This document shows positions 23,180 to 31,023 of a DNA stretch of 64,000 bases, one piece after another. A model generated the notes under the pieces. It was not told the origin of the DNA, ran no database searches, and saw nothing but the letters and a program-made list of their open reading frames with translations. Each line of letters opens with the position of its first letter. Positions within the stretch are counted from its first letter, which is position 1. A program made the translations under genes and the position numbers. Source of the DNA: Desulfolinea sp964487745 (GTDB taxonomy: Bacteria; Chloroflexota; Anaerolineae; Anaerolineales; Villigracilaceae); contig CAZASG010000004.1 in assembly GCA_964487745.1 (NCBI GenBank), positions 74,116 to 138,115 on the forward strand, given 5' to 3'.

Positions 23180-24145
23180 TCACGGAGAAAACTTAGAAAC
23201 TTCGTGCTTCTTTGTGTCCTTCGTCGTCGAAAACGATTTGCTCAACTCCCTCACCTGCTCCGCAGCGTGATACGATGAGCGCACCAGCGGGCCTGACTCG
23301 ACCCATTTGAAGCCCAAATCTTTGCCGTAGGCTTCTAACTCCTGAAACTCTTCGAGCGTATAAAAGCGTTCGATGGGCAGGTGCTTCTTGCTGGGCTGTA
23401 AGTATTGCCCGATGGTCAAAATATCCACATCCCAACTGCGCAGATCGCACAGCACTTCTTTCACTTCGTCTATCGTCTCGCCCAAACCGACCATGATCCC
23501 CGATTTCGTCAGCCCTTCCGGGAAGAGTTTCTTTGCGTTCACTAAGGTTGCTTCAGTGGCGGCATAATTGCTCTGCGGCTGGATGGTCTTGAAAAGGCGT
23601 GGCACACTTTCCACGTTGTGATTCAATATCTCGGGGCGGGCATCCATGACGATTTTCAAAGCTTCAATACTTCCCTTAAAATCAGGGATCAATACCTCCA
23701 CCGAGCAATCATCCAAAATCTCGTGGATGCGGCGGATGACCATCGCAAAGATCGGCGCACCGCCATCGCCGCGTTCGTCACGATTTACGGATGTGATGAC
23801 GGCGTGTTTTAATTCCATCGACTTCACGGCTTGTGCTACACGCTCGGCTTCGTCCCAATCGAGCAGGGTCGGCATCCCGTGTTTGATGTCGCAAAAGCCA
23901 CAGGAGCGCGTGCAAACATCGCCCAGCATCAAAAAGGTCGCCGTGCCGGAGCCCCAGCATTCGCCGATATTCGGGCACATCGCCTCTTCGCAGACGGTGT
24001 GCAATTCTTTTTTGCGCATCAAAACTTTGAGCTGTTTGTGCACTTCGCCGGAAGGCGCTTTTACTTTGATCCAGTCCGGGCGGCGGACGGGTTTGGTGTT
24101 GATTTTTTCAGGGTTTACCCGATCTCGGGTAGGGGTAGCAGGCAT
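23180..24145 (-). CDS. lipA: Lipoyl synthase with a replaced C-terminal tail
   Basis: A 321-residue radical SAM enzyme that inserts two sulfurs into octanoyl groups to make lipoate. The auxiliary cluster motif CEEAMCPNIGECW (about residues 48-60) and the radical SAM motif CTRSCGFCDIKHG (about 77-89) are intact. The conserved C-terminus YHAAEQVREL is followed by an unusual tail STTKDTKKHEVSKFSP. That tail reads from sequence (23180-23233) resembling short dispersed ACGAAGGACAC-type repeats. A second copy of the natural end lies at 22412-22474. The enzyme core is complete, so it should remain active. Confidence 0.93.
   Translation of the reverse strand: MPATPTRDRVNPEKINTKPVRRPDWIKVKAPSGEVHKQLKVLMRKKELHTVCEEAMCPNIGECWGSGTATFLMLGDVCTRSCGFCDIKHGMPTLLDWDEAERVAQAVKSMELKHAVITSVNRDERGDGGAPIFAMVIRRIHEILDDCSVEVLIPDFKGSIEALKIVMDARPEILNHNVESVPRLFKTIQPQSNYAATEATLVNAKKLFPEGLTKSGIMVGLGETIDEVKEVLCDLRSWDVDILTIGQYLQPSKKHLPIERFYTLEEFQELEAYGKDLGFKWVESGPLVRSSYHAAEQVRELSKSFSTTKDTKKHEVSKFSP
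23243..23274. repeat. Direct-repeat copy inside the lipA 3' end (matches 22445-22476)
   Basis: 32 bp with 29 identities to 22445-22476, in the same orientation. The two copies enclose the mntA-hepT cassette, as would an integration site duplicated from a gene end. Confidence 0.75.
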
Positions 24146-24179
24146 AAATTGAGTCCGTTTTTAGATATTTGGGTACGGT

Positions 24180-24194
24180 AGTGCGTCGCACCAT
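24180..24194. repeat. GGTGCGACGCAC repeat (copy 2, inverse orientation)
   Basis: AGTGCGTCGCACCAT between lipA and nfeD, the reverse complement of the copy at 17807-17820. Confidence 0.5.
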
Positions 24195-24233
24195 TTGGGT
24201 TAGGAAAATGCGGATTAAGCGGCAGCAAGCCGA

Positions 24234-25553
24234 CTATCCCGTCTTTTTCACTATAAGTCTTAAACCTTCAACCTCAACAACTTCGATCCGCTCTCCTTTT
24301 GAAATTGCTTCCGTTGAAGTGGCTTTTTCTGCACTCCAAAGTTCGCTGCCCACCCGAACAGTCCCGTCTGGAGCGAAATCTGCCATGGCGATACCCTGCC
24401 GCCCGATCAACGATTTCTGCCCCGTGCGGACGGGGGCTTTTAGCGCGCGCAATGCAAAGCCGAGAATGGCGGAGAACATGATGGCGATCAGGATCGCGAC
24501 GGTGACGACCAAGGGAATGGAGACGCGTGCAAAATCGGGTGTGCCTGGTGAGTTGAAGAGCAATAATGCCCCGAAGATGAAAGAGCCAATGCCTGCAACG
24601 GTCAGTGCGCCAGCAGTGGGGGTTTTCAATTCGAGGATGAAGAGCACAAAGGACGTGATAATAAAGATCAGCCCAAACCAATTGACGGGCAAAATGCCCA
24701 TCCCATACACGGCGAGGGAGATGGCAATCACGCCAATAAAACCCGCCACCCAGCCACCGGGACTGCCCAACTCGATGAAGATCGCCTGTGTGCCGATGGC
24801 GATCAGCAGGAAGACGATATTGGGATCGGTCAGCATCTTGAGCAATTGCTCAATGAGCGTGAGCGGAATATCTTCAACGCGAGTATTGGATGTGTTGAGT
24901 GGGCGGCTTTCACCGAGAATTTCTACGTCAAAACCGTCGAGTTGGGCGAGCAGGTCGCCGAGGTCTTCGGCGATAAAATCGACCAGCCCGGCTTTGTAGG
25001 CTTCGCTGGCGGAGACGGCGCGCGCTTCTTCGATGGTCGCTTCAGCGACGGCAATGGCTTCTTCTCCGCGGTCTTCCGCTAATGCACGGACAGTTGCTTT
25101 CAGGGCTTCGATCTCTTTGGTTTTGGCGGTTTCGCCGATATCGGAGCCATCGCTATTGATTGGGCTGGCGGCACCGATGATGGTCTCGGGCGCCATCGCG
25201 GAGGCGTGCCCCGCGAGGGTGATGAGTGTCCCGGCTGAACCAGCCATCGCGCCGCGCGGTGAGATATAGACGATGATGGGCACATCACTGGCACGCATGA
25301 CCTGTACCATGTCGTTCATTGCATCGACAGAGCCGCCAGGTGTATTTAGTTGCAGAATCAGAGCTTCAGCGTTATTTCGCTCTGCGACTTGAACGGCGCG
25401 ATCAAGATATTGGAGCGAGGCGGGTGCAATTGTCCCGTCGATCTCCATGACCATGATGGTAGAGAGGCCGTCCTGTGCGTGGGCGGATGTCCACGAGAAG
25501 AGCAGGGCGGTGATCAATGCCAGTAAAAGTTGAAGGCTTTTCTTTGCTTTCAT
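24234..25553 (-). CDS. nfeD: Long-form NfeD protein (ClpP-like membrane serine protease plus NfeD domain)
   Basis: A 439-residue protein with a signal peptide (1-26), a ClpP-like serine protease domain (about 30-215), four or five membrane helices (about 235-370) and a C-terminal soluble NfeD OB-fold domain (about 375-437, GRQGIAMADFAPDGTVRVGS). In the protease part, LNTPGGSVDAMNDM and the nucleophile-bearing AMAGSAGTLIT are seen; the catalytic Lys is probably in TKTKEIEALKATVRAL. From family knowledge, long NfeDs cleave the C-terminus of stomatin-like partners. No stomatin gene is adjacent, which is unusual for this family. Confidence 0.9.
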   Translation of the reverse strand: MKAKKSLQLLLALITALLFSWTSAHAQDGLSTIMVMEIDGTIAPASLQYLDRAVQVAERNNAEALILQLNTPGGSVDAMNDMVQVMRASDVPIIVYISPRGAMAGSAGTLITLAGHASAMAPETIIGAASPINSDGSDIGETAKTKEIEALKATVRALAEDRGEEAIAVAEATIEEARAVSASEAYKAGLVDFIAEDLGDLLAQLDGFDVEILGESRPLNTSNTRVEDIPLTLIEQLLKMLTDPNIVFLLIAIGTQAIFIELGSPGGWVAGFIGVIAISLAVYGMGILPVNWFGLIFIITSFVLFILELKTPTAGALTVAGIGSFIFGALLLFNSPGTPDFARVSIPLVVTVAILIAIMFSAILGFALRALKAPVRTGQKSLIGRQGIAMADFAPDGTVRVGSELWSAEKATSTEAISKGERIEVVEVEGLRLIVKKTG

Positions 25554-25601
25554 TATGAAGACATTATACTTTGGAAGGGAGGGATGAAAATAATAGTTTT
25601 A

Positions 25602-26744
25602 TTAACCCCACACACAATCTGCCAGGCGCTTAATTCCCTCTTGAAGCTCCTCCTCCCCATAATATGCAAAGCAGAGACGCATATATTCTTCTGCCCGCAT
25701 CTTTGCGGTGCCTTTCTCGGCTGAGAAGAGCGCCCCCTGCCGGATATCAACCTTGAAATCTTTTGCTTTTTTGCGCAATTTGCCCGTGTCCACACCGGGG
25801 ATGCGCACCCAATAGAAGAATCCGCCTTTTGGAGTAGTGAATTCTGCTTTGGGGAGAAATTCTTTTAAGGCAGCATCCAACATATTCAGGCGCGCGTGAT
25901 AAGTTTTTTGCAATAAAGCGATATTCTTTACCAGATCGCCCGTTTCGATCAACTCATGCACAATCGCCGATGTAAATGGGTTCAACCCGCCGCCGCTATC
26001 GAGCACGCCAAGAGAAATTAGTCTTTTCAGGATATTAGTGTGTGCCTGTATCCATCCGAGCCGAAGGCCGGGGGCGAGAATTTTTGAGAAGGAATTGACC
26101 GAAACGACCTTTTCAGACTCATCCGAGAAGAGCGCAAAGGGTTTGGGCGGTGTAGTGGCATAGGGCAGTAGGTGGTAAACCTCGTCCGCGACGATCATGA
26201 AATCATGCTTTTCGGCGAGCTCAACCAGTTTTTCACGCCGCGCGAGCGAGAGCGTACGTCCGCTGGGGTTTTGGAAGGTGGGGATTGTGTAGAGCAGCTT
26301 TGGCTTTTCCCGCTCTAAAATTTCTTCGAGCGCGTCGATGTTCAGCCCCTCCGCGTCCATCGGGGCGGAGATGATGCGCAGCCCGCGGTCGGCGAAGATG
26401 CTCGGGGCGATGAAATAGGTCGGGGTTTCGACAATGATCGTGTCGCTGGGGCGGGTGAACAAGCCCGCCAGCAAATCCAATGCTGAAGATGCCCCATTGC
26501 TGACGAACAGAGATGTTCCGCCCACGTGAGCATCGAAAGATGTGCTCAAAAAATCTGCCAGGGTTTCGCGGAAGTAGCCGTTCCCAGCTTCCTTTCCATA
26601 TTGTAGCGATGCGCGCATCCCCTTGGCGAAGGCTCGTTCACTGGCGCGTTGCAGGGTATCTACGGGTAGAAGCCTGAGATCGGGGTTGCCCATGCCGAGA
26701 TCGATGATCTCTTTTGGCGGAGGGGATTGGATGATATTTTTCAT
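25602..26744 (-). CDS. PLP-dependent aminotransferase, class I/II
   Basis: A 380-residue fold-type I aminotransferase. Visible elements are DLGMGNPDLRLLP at the start, YGKEAGNGYFRETLADFL (about residue 50), NPSGRTLSLARREKLVELAE (about 165) and the PLP Lys in VVSVNSFSKILAPGLRLGW (Lys about 222). It resembles 2-aminoadipate/aromatic-type transaminases of the GntR-associated group but lacks a DNA-binding domain. The substrate is unknown. The ATG at 26744 is six bases downstream of TATAAT (26756-26751), so the mRNA is probably leaderless. A divergent promoter for the ICMT-like gene shares the gap. Confidence 0.88.
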   Translation of the reverse strand: MKNIIQSPPPKEIIDLGMGNPDLRLLPVDTLQRASERAFAKGMRASLQYGKEAGNGYFRETLADFLSTSFDAHVGGTSLFVSNGASSALDLLAGLFTRPSDTIIVETPTYFIAPSIFADRGLRIISAPMDAEGLNIDALEEILEREKPKLLYTIPTFQNPSGRTLSLARREKLVELAEKHDFMIVADEVYHLLPYATTPPKPFALFSDESEKVVSVNSFSKILAPGLRLGWIQAHTNILKRLISLGVLDSGGGLNPFTSAIVHELIETGDLVKNIALLQKTYHARLNMLDAALKEFLPKAEFTTPKGGFFYWVRIPGVDTGKLRKKAKDFKVDIRQGALFSAEKGTAKMRAEEYMRLCFAYYGEEELQEGIKRLADCVWG

Positions 26745-26791
26745 GGCGAGATTATAACCAAAGGTTGTATACTGGATAAAAAGGAGACACC

Positions 26792-27484
26792 ATGGAAAAG
26801 ACATTTACCCCTAAGGTAATTATTCAAGTGCTGGTTTTCATTGTTCTGATCCCTTTTCTGCCGATCTTCATCACCGGAGATTGGGGCTGGCTTGAAGCCT
26901 GGCTTTATGCATTGATCAATATTTTTGCTTTCGTTATCAGCCGTTGGCTTGCTTTTAAAAAGCATCCTGATCTTTTGACAGAGCGTGCAAAGATGACACA
27001 GCACGATGATGCGAAAAGCTGGGATAAAGTGCTCTCGCGCATTGTGGGCTTGGGTGGCGGGCTGATGCCCCTTATGGCAGGGCTGGATATTCGCGGTGGC
27101 TGGTCTAATTATGCCTTTGGCTGGGAATGGAAGGGAGCGGCGATTCTGGTCATCGTCTTTGGCTTTACTTTCAGCACCTGGGCGCTGTTGGAGAATCGTT
27201 TTTTCTCGGGTGTGGTGCGCATCCAGACAGAGCGTGGTCATCATGTCGTGGATGGGGGACCCTATGCCTGGGTGCGGCATCCCGGATATGCCGGTGCTCT
27301 CGTGGCTTATTTCGCCATCCCGATCTTATTCGATTCGCTCTGTACTTTTGGCGTGGTCACGCTTTTTGCCGTGGTGCTCGTCATCCGCACATCTCTCGAA
27401 GACCGTACCCTCCAGGCAGAGTTGCCCGGCTACGCTGAATATGCCCAACGGACAAAGTATCGGCTTTTGCCCGGAATTTGGTAG
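26792..27484 (+). CDS. Isoprenylcysteine/phospholipid methyltransferase-like membrane protein
   Basis: A 230-residue integral membrane methyltransferase of the ICMT/PEMT superfamily. Four to five helices are followed by the C-terminal SAM-binding signature: GPYAWVRHPGYAGAL (about residues 152-166), then LEDRTLQAELPGYAEYAQRT (about 198-217). AAGGAG precedes the ATG by 7 bases, and a -10 box TATACT (26768-26773) lies upstream. Bacterial members methylate varied lipophilic or thiol substrates; the substrate here is unknown. It is divergent from the aminotransferase gene. Confidence 0.87.
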   Translation: MEKTFTPKVIIQVLVFIVLIPFLPIFITGDWGWLEAWLYALINIFAFVISRWLAFKKHPDLLTERAKMTQHDDAKSWDKVLSRIVGLGGGLMPLMAGLDIRGGWSNYAFGWEWKGAAILVIVFGFTFSTWALLENRFFSGVVRIQTERGHHVVDGGPYAWVRHPGYAGALVAYFAIPILFDSLCTFGVVTLFAVVLVIRTSLEDRTLQAELPGYAEYAQRTKYRLLPGIW

Positions 27485-27495
27485 AAGTGGCGCGG

Positions 27496-27585
27496 TGGTG
27501 CATCGCACCATCGTGATAAGAATCTTCTGTTGAAGGGATGAGTGTTCGTTTAAAACATTTGCTTGTCGAGGCTGGTGCGACGCAC
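27496..27585. repeat. Paired GGTGCGACGCAC repeats (copies 3 and 4), MITE-like
   Basis: TGGTGCATCGCACCAT (27496-27511) and CTGGTGCGACGCAC (27572-27585) bracket about 60 bp of non-coding DNA between the ICMT-like gene and the tRNA promoter. Confidence 0.5.
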
Positions 27586-27595
27586 ATCTTTGTGC

Positions 27596-27624
27596 TTGAC
27601 CCGACACCTTCATCACGGTAAAAT
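27596..27624 (+). promoter_or_regulatory. Promoter of the tRNA-Gly/tRNA-Ile2 unit
   Basis: TTGACC (27596-27601), 17-bp spacer, TAAAAT (27619-27624). The first tRNA begins about 100 bases downstream, giving a long leader that includes a large hairpin. Confidence 0.6.
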
Positions 27625-27655
27625 CAGCTTCGCCTAGAAAGCATCCATAAAGTAC

Positions 27656-27688
27656 ACTTCAAATAGCAAGTATTTTGCTTTTTGAAGT
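27656..27688. repeat. Inverted repeat in the tRNA leader
   Basis: Arms ACTTCAAATAGCAA (27656-27669) and TTGCTTTTTGAAGT (27675-27688), one mismatch, loop GTATT. It lies between the promoter and tRNA-Gly. It could be a processing signal or a terminator of upstream read-through. Confidence 0.6.
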
Positions 27689-27728
27689 ACGTATGATTTT
27701 TAGAAGGTTATTTTTGGATGCGACTTAT

Positions 27729-27800
27729 GCGGGAGTCGCCAAGTGGTAAGGCATCAGCCTTCCAAGCTGACATTCGCGGGTTCGAATCCCGTCTCCCGCT
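27729..27800 (+). tRNA. tRNA-Gly (anticodon TCC)
   Basis: Acceptor GCGGGAG/CTCCCGC, D-arm GCC/GGC, anticodon stem TCAGC/GCTGA with loop CTTCCAA, T-loop TTCGAAT, discriminator T. CCA not encoded. Confidence 0.95.
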
Positions 27801-27866
27801 CAGAAAAAGTTGAAAGTTGCAGGTTGAAGATAAAGGGAACTTTCGGCTTGCAACTTTTACTTTCTA

Positions 27867-27939
27867 GGGCCCGTGGCGCAGCGGTTAGCGCTGACGACTC
27901 ATAATCGTTAGGTCGCTGGTTCGAATCCAGCCGGGCCCA
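27867..27939 (+). tRNA. tRNA-Ile2 (CAT anticodon, lysidine type)
   Basis: Acceptor GGGCCCG/CGGGCCC, anticodon stem GACGA/TCGTT with loop CTCATAA, discriminator A, CCA not encoded. The anticodon arm and the T-arm GCTGGTTCGAATCCAGC are closest to bacterial isoleucine-2 tRNA (E. coli ileX) rather than to elongator Met, so the C34 is probably converted to lysidine by TilS. It borders the AT-rich island on its right. Confidence 0.88.
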
Positions 27940-27972
27940 CTTTTTTGTCATTCAGTTAGTAGCAAAACACTT

Positions 27973-27997
27973 ATGGCCACATGAAAATTGTGGCCAT
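27973..27997. terminator. Hairpin after tRNA-Ile2
   Basis: Perfect 9-bp arms ATGGCCACA and TGTGGCCAT with a 7-base loop. There is no T-run right after it, but a T-run (27941-27946) precedes it next to the tRNA end. Confidence 0.4.
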
Positions 27998-28025
27998 TTG
28001 CTATTTAAATATATCCATCAAAACG

Positions 28026-28053
28026 TTGACTTTGTGCATAAAATGTGTATAAT
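28026..28053 (+). promoter_or_regulatory. Promoter of the AT-rich island genes
   Basis: TTGACT (28026-28031), 16-bp spacer, TATAAT (28048-28053), 38 bases before the first start codon. Confidence 0.6.
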
Positions 28054-28091
28054 ATGTGTTGAAACAAGTGTTCGGCTTTGTGGAGCTTACG

Positions 28092-28880
28092 ATGATTTTG
28101 CGAGATGAACTGAATATTCTAAGAGACTTAATTACAAAACGTGATAATAGTTTTCTTAGTGTTGGGGTCATGGGGGATGATGATGTAATTCGTTTTGTTC
28201 CACCACCTACTTTGGCAAGCCCTGAATTAATTTGTGCTTTTTTTAGCGACTACGATTTTATTCACCAAACCAATTATGTTCCAATAGATTTTGAATTCAT
28301 TGAATCACAACCCGCCATTGCAATACAAAATTTGTCGCATGATTATTCAAGACAGATAATAAATAATTGGAACATAAAGTCACCTAGAATATCATTCCCT
28401 GATTGTAATCATGGAAATTTTATTCAAGAAGAAACACAAAATAGATCAAATTTAATAGCTGTTCCTCTCCGATATAATGACCGAGTAGTTGGTGTTATCT
28501 CTGTGTCAGGATATGAAAATGCAGATTGGGGGAAAAACGATGCGAAAAAGATACATCAATTTGCAGCATTCATTTCTAATGCTCTAAGTGCTGTTCAAAG
28601 TGATTCCGACCTTAGCTCAGCTGATAACTGGCTAGTTACTCACTATAAAAGTTTACTTCTTAACCTTAAACAAGCTTTTAACAATATTCAAAGAACTCTA
28701 CTCAAGAGATTATCTAAATCTATACCCATTCGCCTAATTGGTAAAGGGATAGAAGGCTGTATAGCTTTCAAAACCTGGGCTCGGCCTCCAACGATTCAGG
28801 ATATTACATATTTTCTAGCATCATTCCTGAGAAAGAGCTACCCAGGTCATTATTTTTCAATGGTGACAAATCATGGCTAA
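28092..28880 (+). CDS. GAF-domain-like protein of the AT-rich island
   Basis: A 262-residue soluble protein. Its middle part resembles a GAF domain (about residues 95-180, with LIAVPLRYNDRVVGVISVSG and an ending helix HQFAAFISNALSAV). The C-terminal 80 residues have no recognised fold. The ATG at 28092 follows GGAG; a GTG start at 28056 is also open. Codon use is strongly AT-biased compared with the flanking genes, a sign of transfer. It overlaps the following small gene by 8 bases, so both are made together. The function is unknown. Confidence 0.7.
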   Translation: MILRDELNILRDLITKRDNSFLSVGVMGDDDVIRFVPPPTLASPELICAFFSDYDFIHQTNYVPIDFEFIESQPAIAIQNLSHDYSRQIINNWNIKSPRISFPDCNHGNFIQEETQNRSNLIAVPLRYNDRVVGVISVSGYENADWGKNDAKKIHQFAAFISNALSAVQSDSDLSSADNWLVTHYKSLLLNLKQAFNNIQRTLLKRLSKSIPIRLIGKGIEGCIAFKTWARPPTIQDITYFLASFLRKSYPGHYFSMVTNHG

Positions 28881-29094
28881 AAGATCAAATGAGCTTAAAC
28901 GTTACAATTTGGTATTACCAACAGAATTGTATAACGATATCAAGCAAGCAGCAGATAAGGAGAACACTACAGTTGTTGATCTGCTTCGTAAATTCATAAA
29001 AATTGGTCTGCTAGTCTTAGAAACGCAAGAAGAACCTGGATCGGCTCTCATAATTCGTGAAGGCGATACCGAACAACAAATCTTGATATTTTAG
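28873..29094 (+). CDS. Small ribbon-helix-helix-like protein
   Basis: A 73-residue protein. Its N-terminal part (RYNLVLPTELYNDIKQAADK, residues 10-29, then TTVVDLLRKFIKIGLL) has the strand-helix-helix pattern of ribbon-helix-helix DNA-binding proteins, such as antitoxins and plasmid regulators. The C-terminus EEPGSALIIREGDTEQQILI may form a hairpin for a partner. It overlaps the GAF-like gene by 8 bases. It could regulate the island; no partner toxin is identified. Confidence 0.65.
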   Translation: MAKRSNELKRYNLVLPTELYNDIKQAADKENTTVVDLLRKFIKIGLLVLETQEEPGSALIIREGDTEQQILIF

Positions 29095-29132
29095 GATTTG
29101 CTTTCGGATCTCCTAATCGGAAGGAGACCGAA

Positions 29133-29417
29133 ATGTCTGTAAATGAAACAAAAGAGCAATTAATTACTCTTGAAGACCTCGCAAGAAGAAAACTACAAAC
29201 GAAAATAGTTCAGCAAATTGATGAAGCAGAAATTGAGTTTTGGGAAAAATTTGAGCCCGGATTTCGATTGAAGATTACAAAAAAATACCTCGAGTGCCGA
29301 ATAAAGGTCTCATCCAAAAAACTCACCACATTTATTGGTGGACTAATCGGTTCAATCTGGATTGTTTTTCGAGTGATTGAGTGGCTAATACCAATTGTCG
29401 AAAGTTACTTCAGCTAA
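29133..29417 (+). CDS. Small C-terminally membrane-anchored protein
   Basis: A 94-residue protein with a charged helical N-terminal part (EQLITLEDLARRKLQTKIV) and one membrane helix near the C-terminus (about residues 66-85). CGGAAGGAG precedes the ATG by about 8 bases. It is AT-rich like its neighbours and 38 bases downstream of the RHH gene. The family is not recognised. Confidence 0.6.
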   Translation: MSVNETKEQLITLEDLARRKLQTKIVQQIDEAEIEFWEKFEPGFRLKITKKYLECRIKVSSKKLTTFIGGLIGSIWIVFRVIEWLIPIVESYFS

Positions 29418-29467
29418 AAACTTAACAAACGAATAACTGCTTAGATTCACCCAAAAAAGTGCCCGTA

Positions 29468-29827
29468 TTATTTGGACTTATTTTTTAACTGATTAACGAA
29501 CTGTATAAATTTTTCTAAATCTTGATTTATATCTCTATTTGCTTCTATTCCTAGTGAACCAATCTGCTCTCTAACATCCATTTCTGAAAGTATGCCATAA
29601 ACACCATCTGTGATCGTGATACTTGCATGCATCAGATTTTGACTAACCGCCTTTAGTGCTGCTACATCTTTAGCTAATTTCAAACCATGAACCGCATGAC
29701 CGTGCCTGAACTTGTAGGGAGAGTGATAAGAAAGCCCAATCTTATTCTCATCTGTAATATTCCGGATATGTTTTCTTGCTTTTAATTCCTTACAATATAT
29801 ACTAAGAGAGAAGCCTTTTTTACCAAC
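29468..29827 (-). pseudogene. Tyrosine recombinase (integrase), C-terminal fragment
   Basis: The minus strand is open through about 120 codons and reads as the catalytic end of a phage-type integrase. KFRHGHAVHG carries the R of the HxxR box, SQNLMHASITITDGVYG carries the second His and the nucleophile Tyr, and a helical tail follows. The first His of HxxR appears replaced (SPYKFR instead of SPHKFR). No N-terminal SAM-like domain or first catalytic Arg is present. The upstream edge stops at the response-regulator gene, so it is a truncated remnant. It marks the right edge of the AT-rich island that begins at the tRNA genes. Confidence 0.75.
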
Positions 29828-29845
29828 TGAAAGCAGGGTAGGGGT

Positions 29846-30709
29846 ATGGCAAAACCATTTGTGCTAATTGTTGAAGATGAACGCGAAATTGCCGCGCTCT
29901 TTCGGCATGTCGTAGATATGCTTGGCTATCGTACAGAGATCGCGCTCGACGGGGATATTGCGATAGACCGCCTTTCCAATAGTCAGCCTGATATTGTTGT
30001 TCTGGACCTAAATCTTCCAGGTGTTCCCGGGGAAGACATCATAAGGCAGATCCGCAATGATAAGAGATTAGATAATACAAAAATTATTGTGGTTACTGGC
30101 TATGCTTATATCGCCGAAACTCTGCCTGCCGAGCCTGACTTAACTTTGCTAAAACCCGTCGATATTGAGCAATTATCGATCTTTATCAGGCGCTTTAGCT
30201 TGCCTGATAAGAAAGAGGATACGCAAAACCCCTGGGATAAAAATACAGGGCTTTATAATCAATCCTTTTTTATGAAGCGGCTGGATTTTGCGCTGAGGCA
30301 ATCCATAGAAAACAAGGAATACCTTTTCTCGGTACTTTCTTTTAAGTTGTCTCAGCTTTATGCGATTAAAAAAATGCTGGATCAGCCGCTTTGGGAACGT
30401 ATGCTCAGCGAAATTGTAGATGCCCTAAAGAGTACGGTGCGCCCGACGGATACAATTGCCAGCATAGATCAGGATAATTTCTATATTTTGATTGAAAATA
30501 TTCCCAACAAGGATATTCCCATGATGGTTGCGACACGCTTGGAAGAGATGCTGGATGAGAGTTTGGTGGAAGTTGGGGGTGGCGGGCAAAGACCTATTGG
30601 CGTTGGGATCACGCTTTGTGACGATCAATATGAAACAGTTGAAGAGATTTTACAGGATGTAAAGCTCGCTCAAAAATTCGCGAATACCCACAGAAAAGAA
30701 CAAAACTAG
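29846..30709 (+). CDS. Response regulator with degenerate GGDEF domain
   Basis: A 287-residue protein. The receiver at residues 5-120 is intact (VEDER, phospho-Asp in VVLDLNLPG, Lys in LLKPVD). A GGDEF-fold domain follows at about 130-280. It starts with the usual KNTGLYNQSFF, but the catalytic GGDEF loop reads SIDQDNFYILIEN, so cyclic di-GMP synthesis is not expected. It may bind nucleotide or act as a dimerisation module. The stop codon shares the bases CTAG with the convergent azlD gene, a 4-base overlap. Confidence 0.87.
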   Translation: MAKPFVLIVEDEREIAALFRHVVDMLGYRTEIALDGDIAIDRLSNSQPDIVVLDLNLPGVPGEDIIRQIRNDKRLDNTKIIVVTGYAYIAETLPAEPDLTLLKPVDIEQLSIFIRRFSLPDKKEDTQNPWDKNTGLYNQSFFMKRLDFALRQSIENKEYLFSVLSFKLSQLYAIKKMLDQPLWERMLSEIVDALKSTVRPTDTIASIDQDNFYILIENIPNKDIPMMVATRLEEMLDESLVEVGGGGQRPIGVGITLCDDQYETVEEILQDVKLAQKFANTHRKEQN

Positions 30710-31023
30710 AAGAAATACTGCAAAGCCAATAACATGCCCATCCCGGCGATGATCGTCCAGAGGATATTTTTGGTTTGCCAGGCAACCAATGTGGCGACGA
30801 TGCCTGCCAGCAGACGTAAATTACCGAGAGAAATGTCGAGGGTTCCGCCGGGCAAGACCAATTCAGGGGCGATGATCGCAGAAAGTACGGCAACGGGCAC
30901 AAAACGCAAGGCACGTTCGACAACTTTGGGTGGAGACCAGCGATCCAATACGATGATGAAGGAAATGCGGATCCCGAAGGTCAGAATGCCGATCACGATC
31001 ATGGTTAGCCAGAAGCTATCCAT
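30706..31023 (-). CDS. azlD: AzlD-family branched-chain amino acid exporter subunit
   Basis: A 105-residue membrane protein with about four helices, matching AzlD (TFGIRISFIIVLDRW near the start, then LRFVPVAVLSAIIAPEL). AzlC and AzlD together export branched-chain amino acids. GGAGGG precedes the ATG at 31023, and the gene overlaps azlC by 8 bases. The frame is open 13 codons further upstream, but that would lie entirely in azlC. Confidence 0.9.
   Translation of the reverse strand: MDSFWLTMIVIGILTFGIRISFIIVLDRWSPPKVVERALRFVPVAVLSAIIAPELVLPGGTLDISLGNLRLLAGIVATLVAWQTKNILWTIIAGMGMLLALQYFF

Noticed and set aside
24169..24999. 276-codon plus-strand frame
   Set aside because: Antisense to nfeD, whose protease and membrane motifs are clear; the long open frame reflects codon bias.
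27754..27951. 65-codon minus-strand frame between and across two tRNA genes
   Set aside because: It covers tRNA-Gly and tRNA-Ile2 on the opposite strand; such frames (with GFEP/GLDSNQRP-like translations) are typical spurious calls over tRNA genes.
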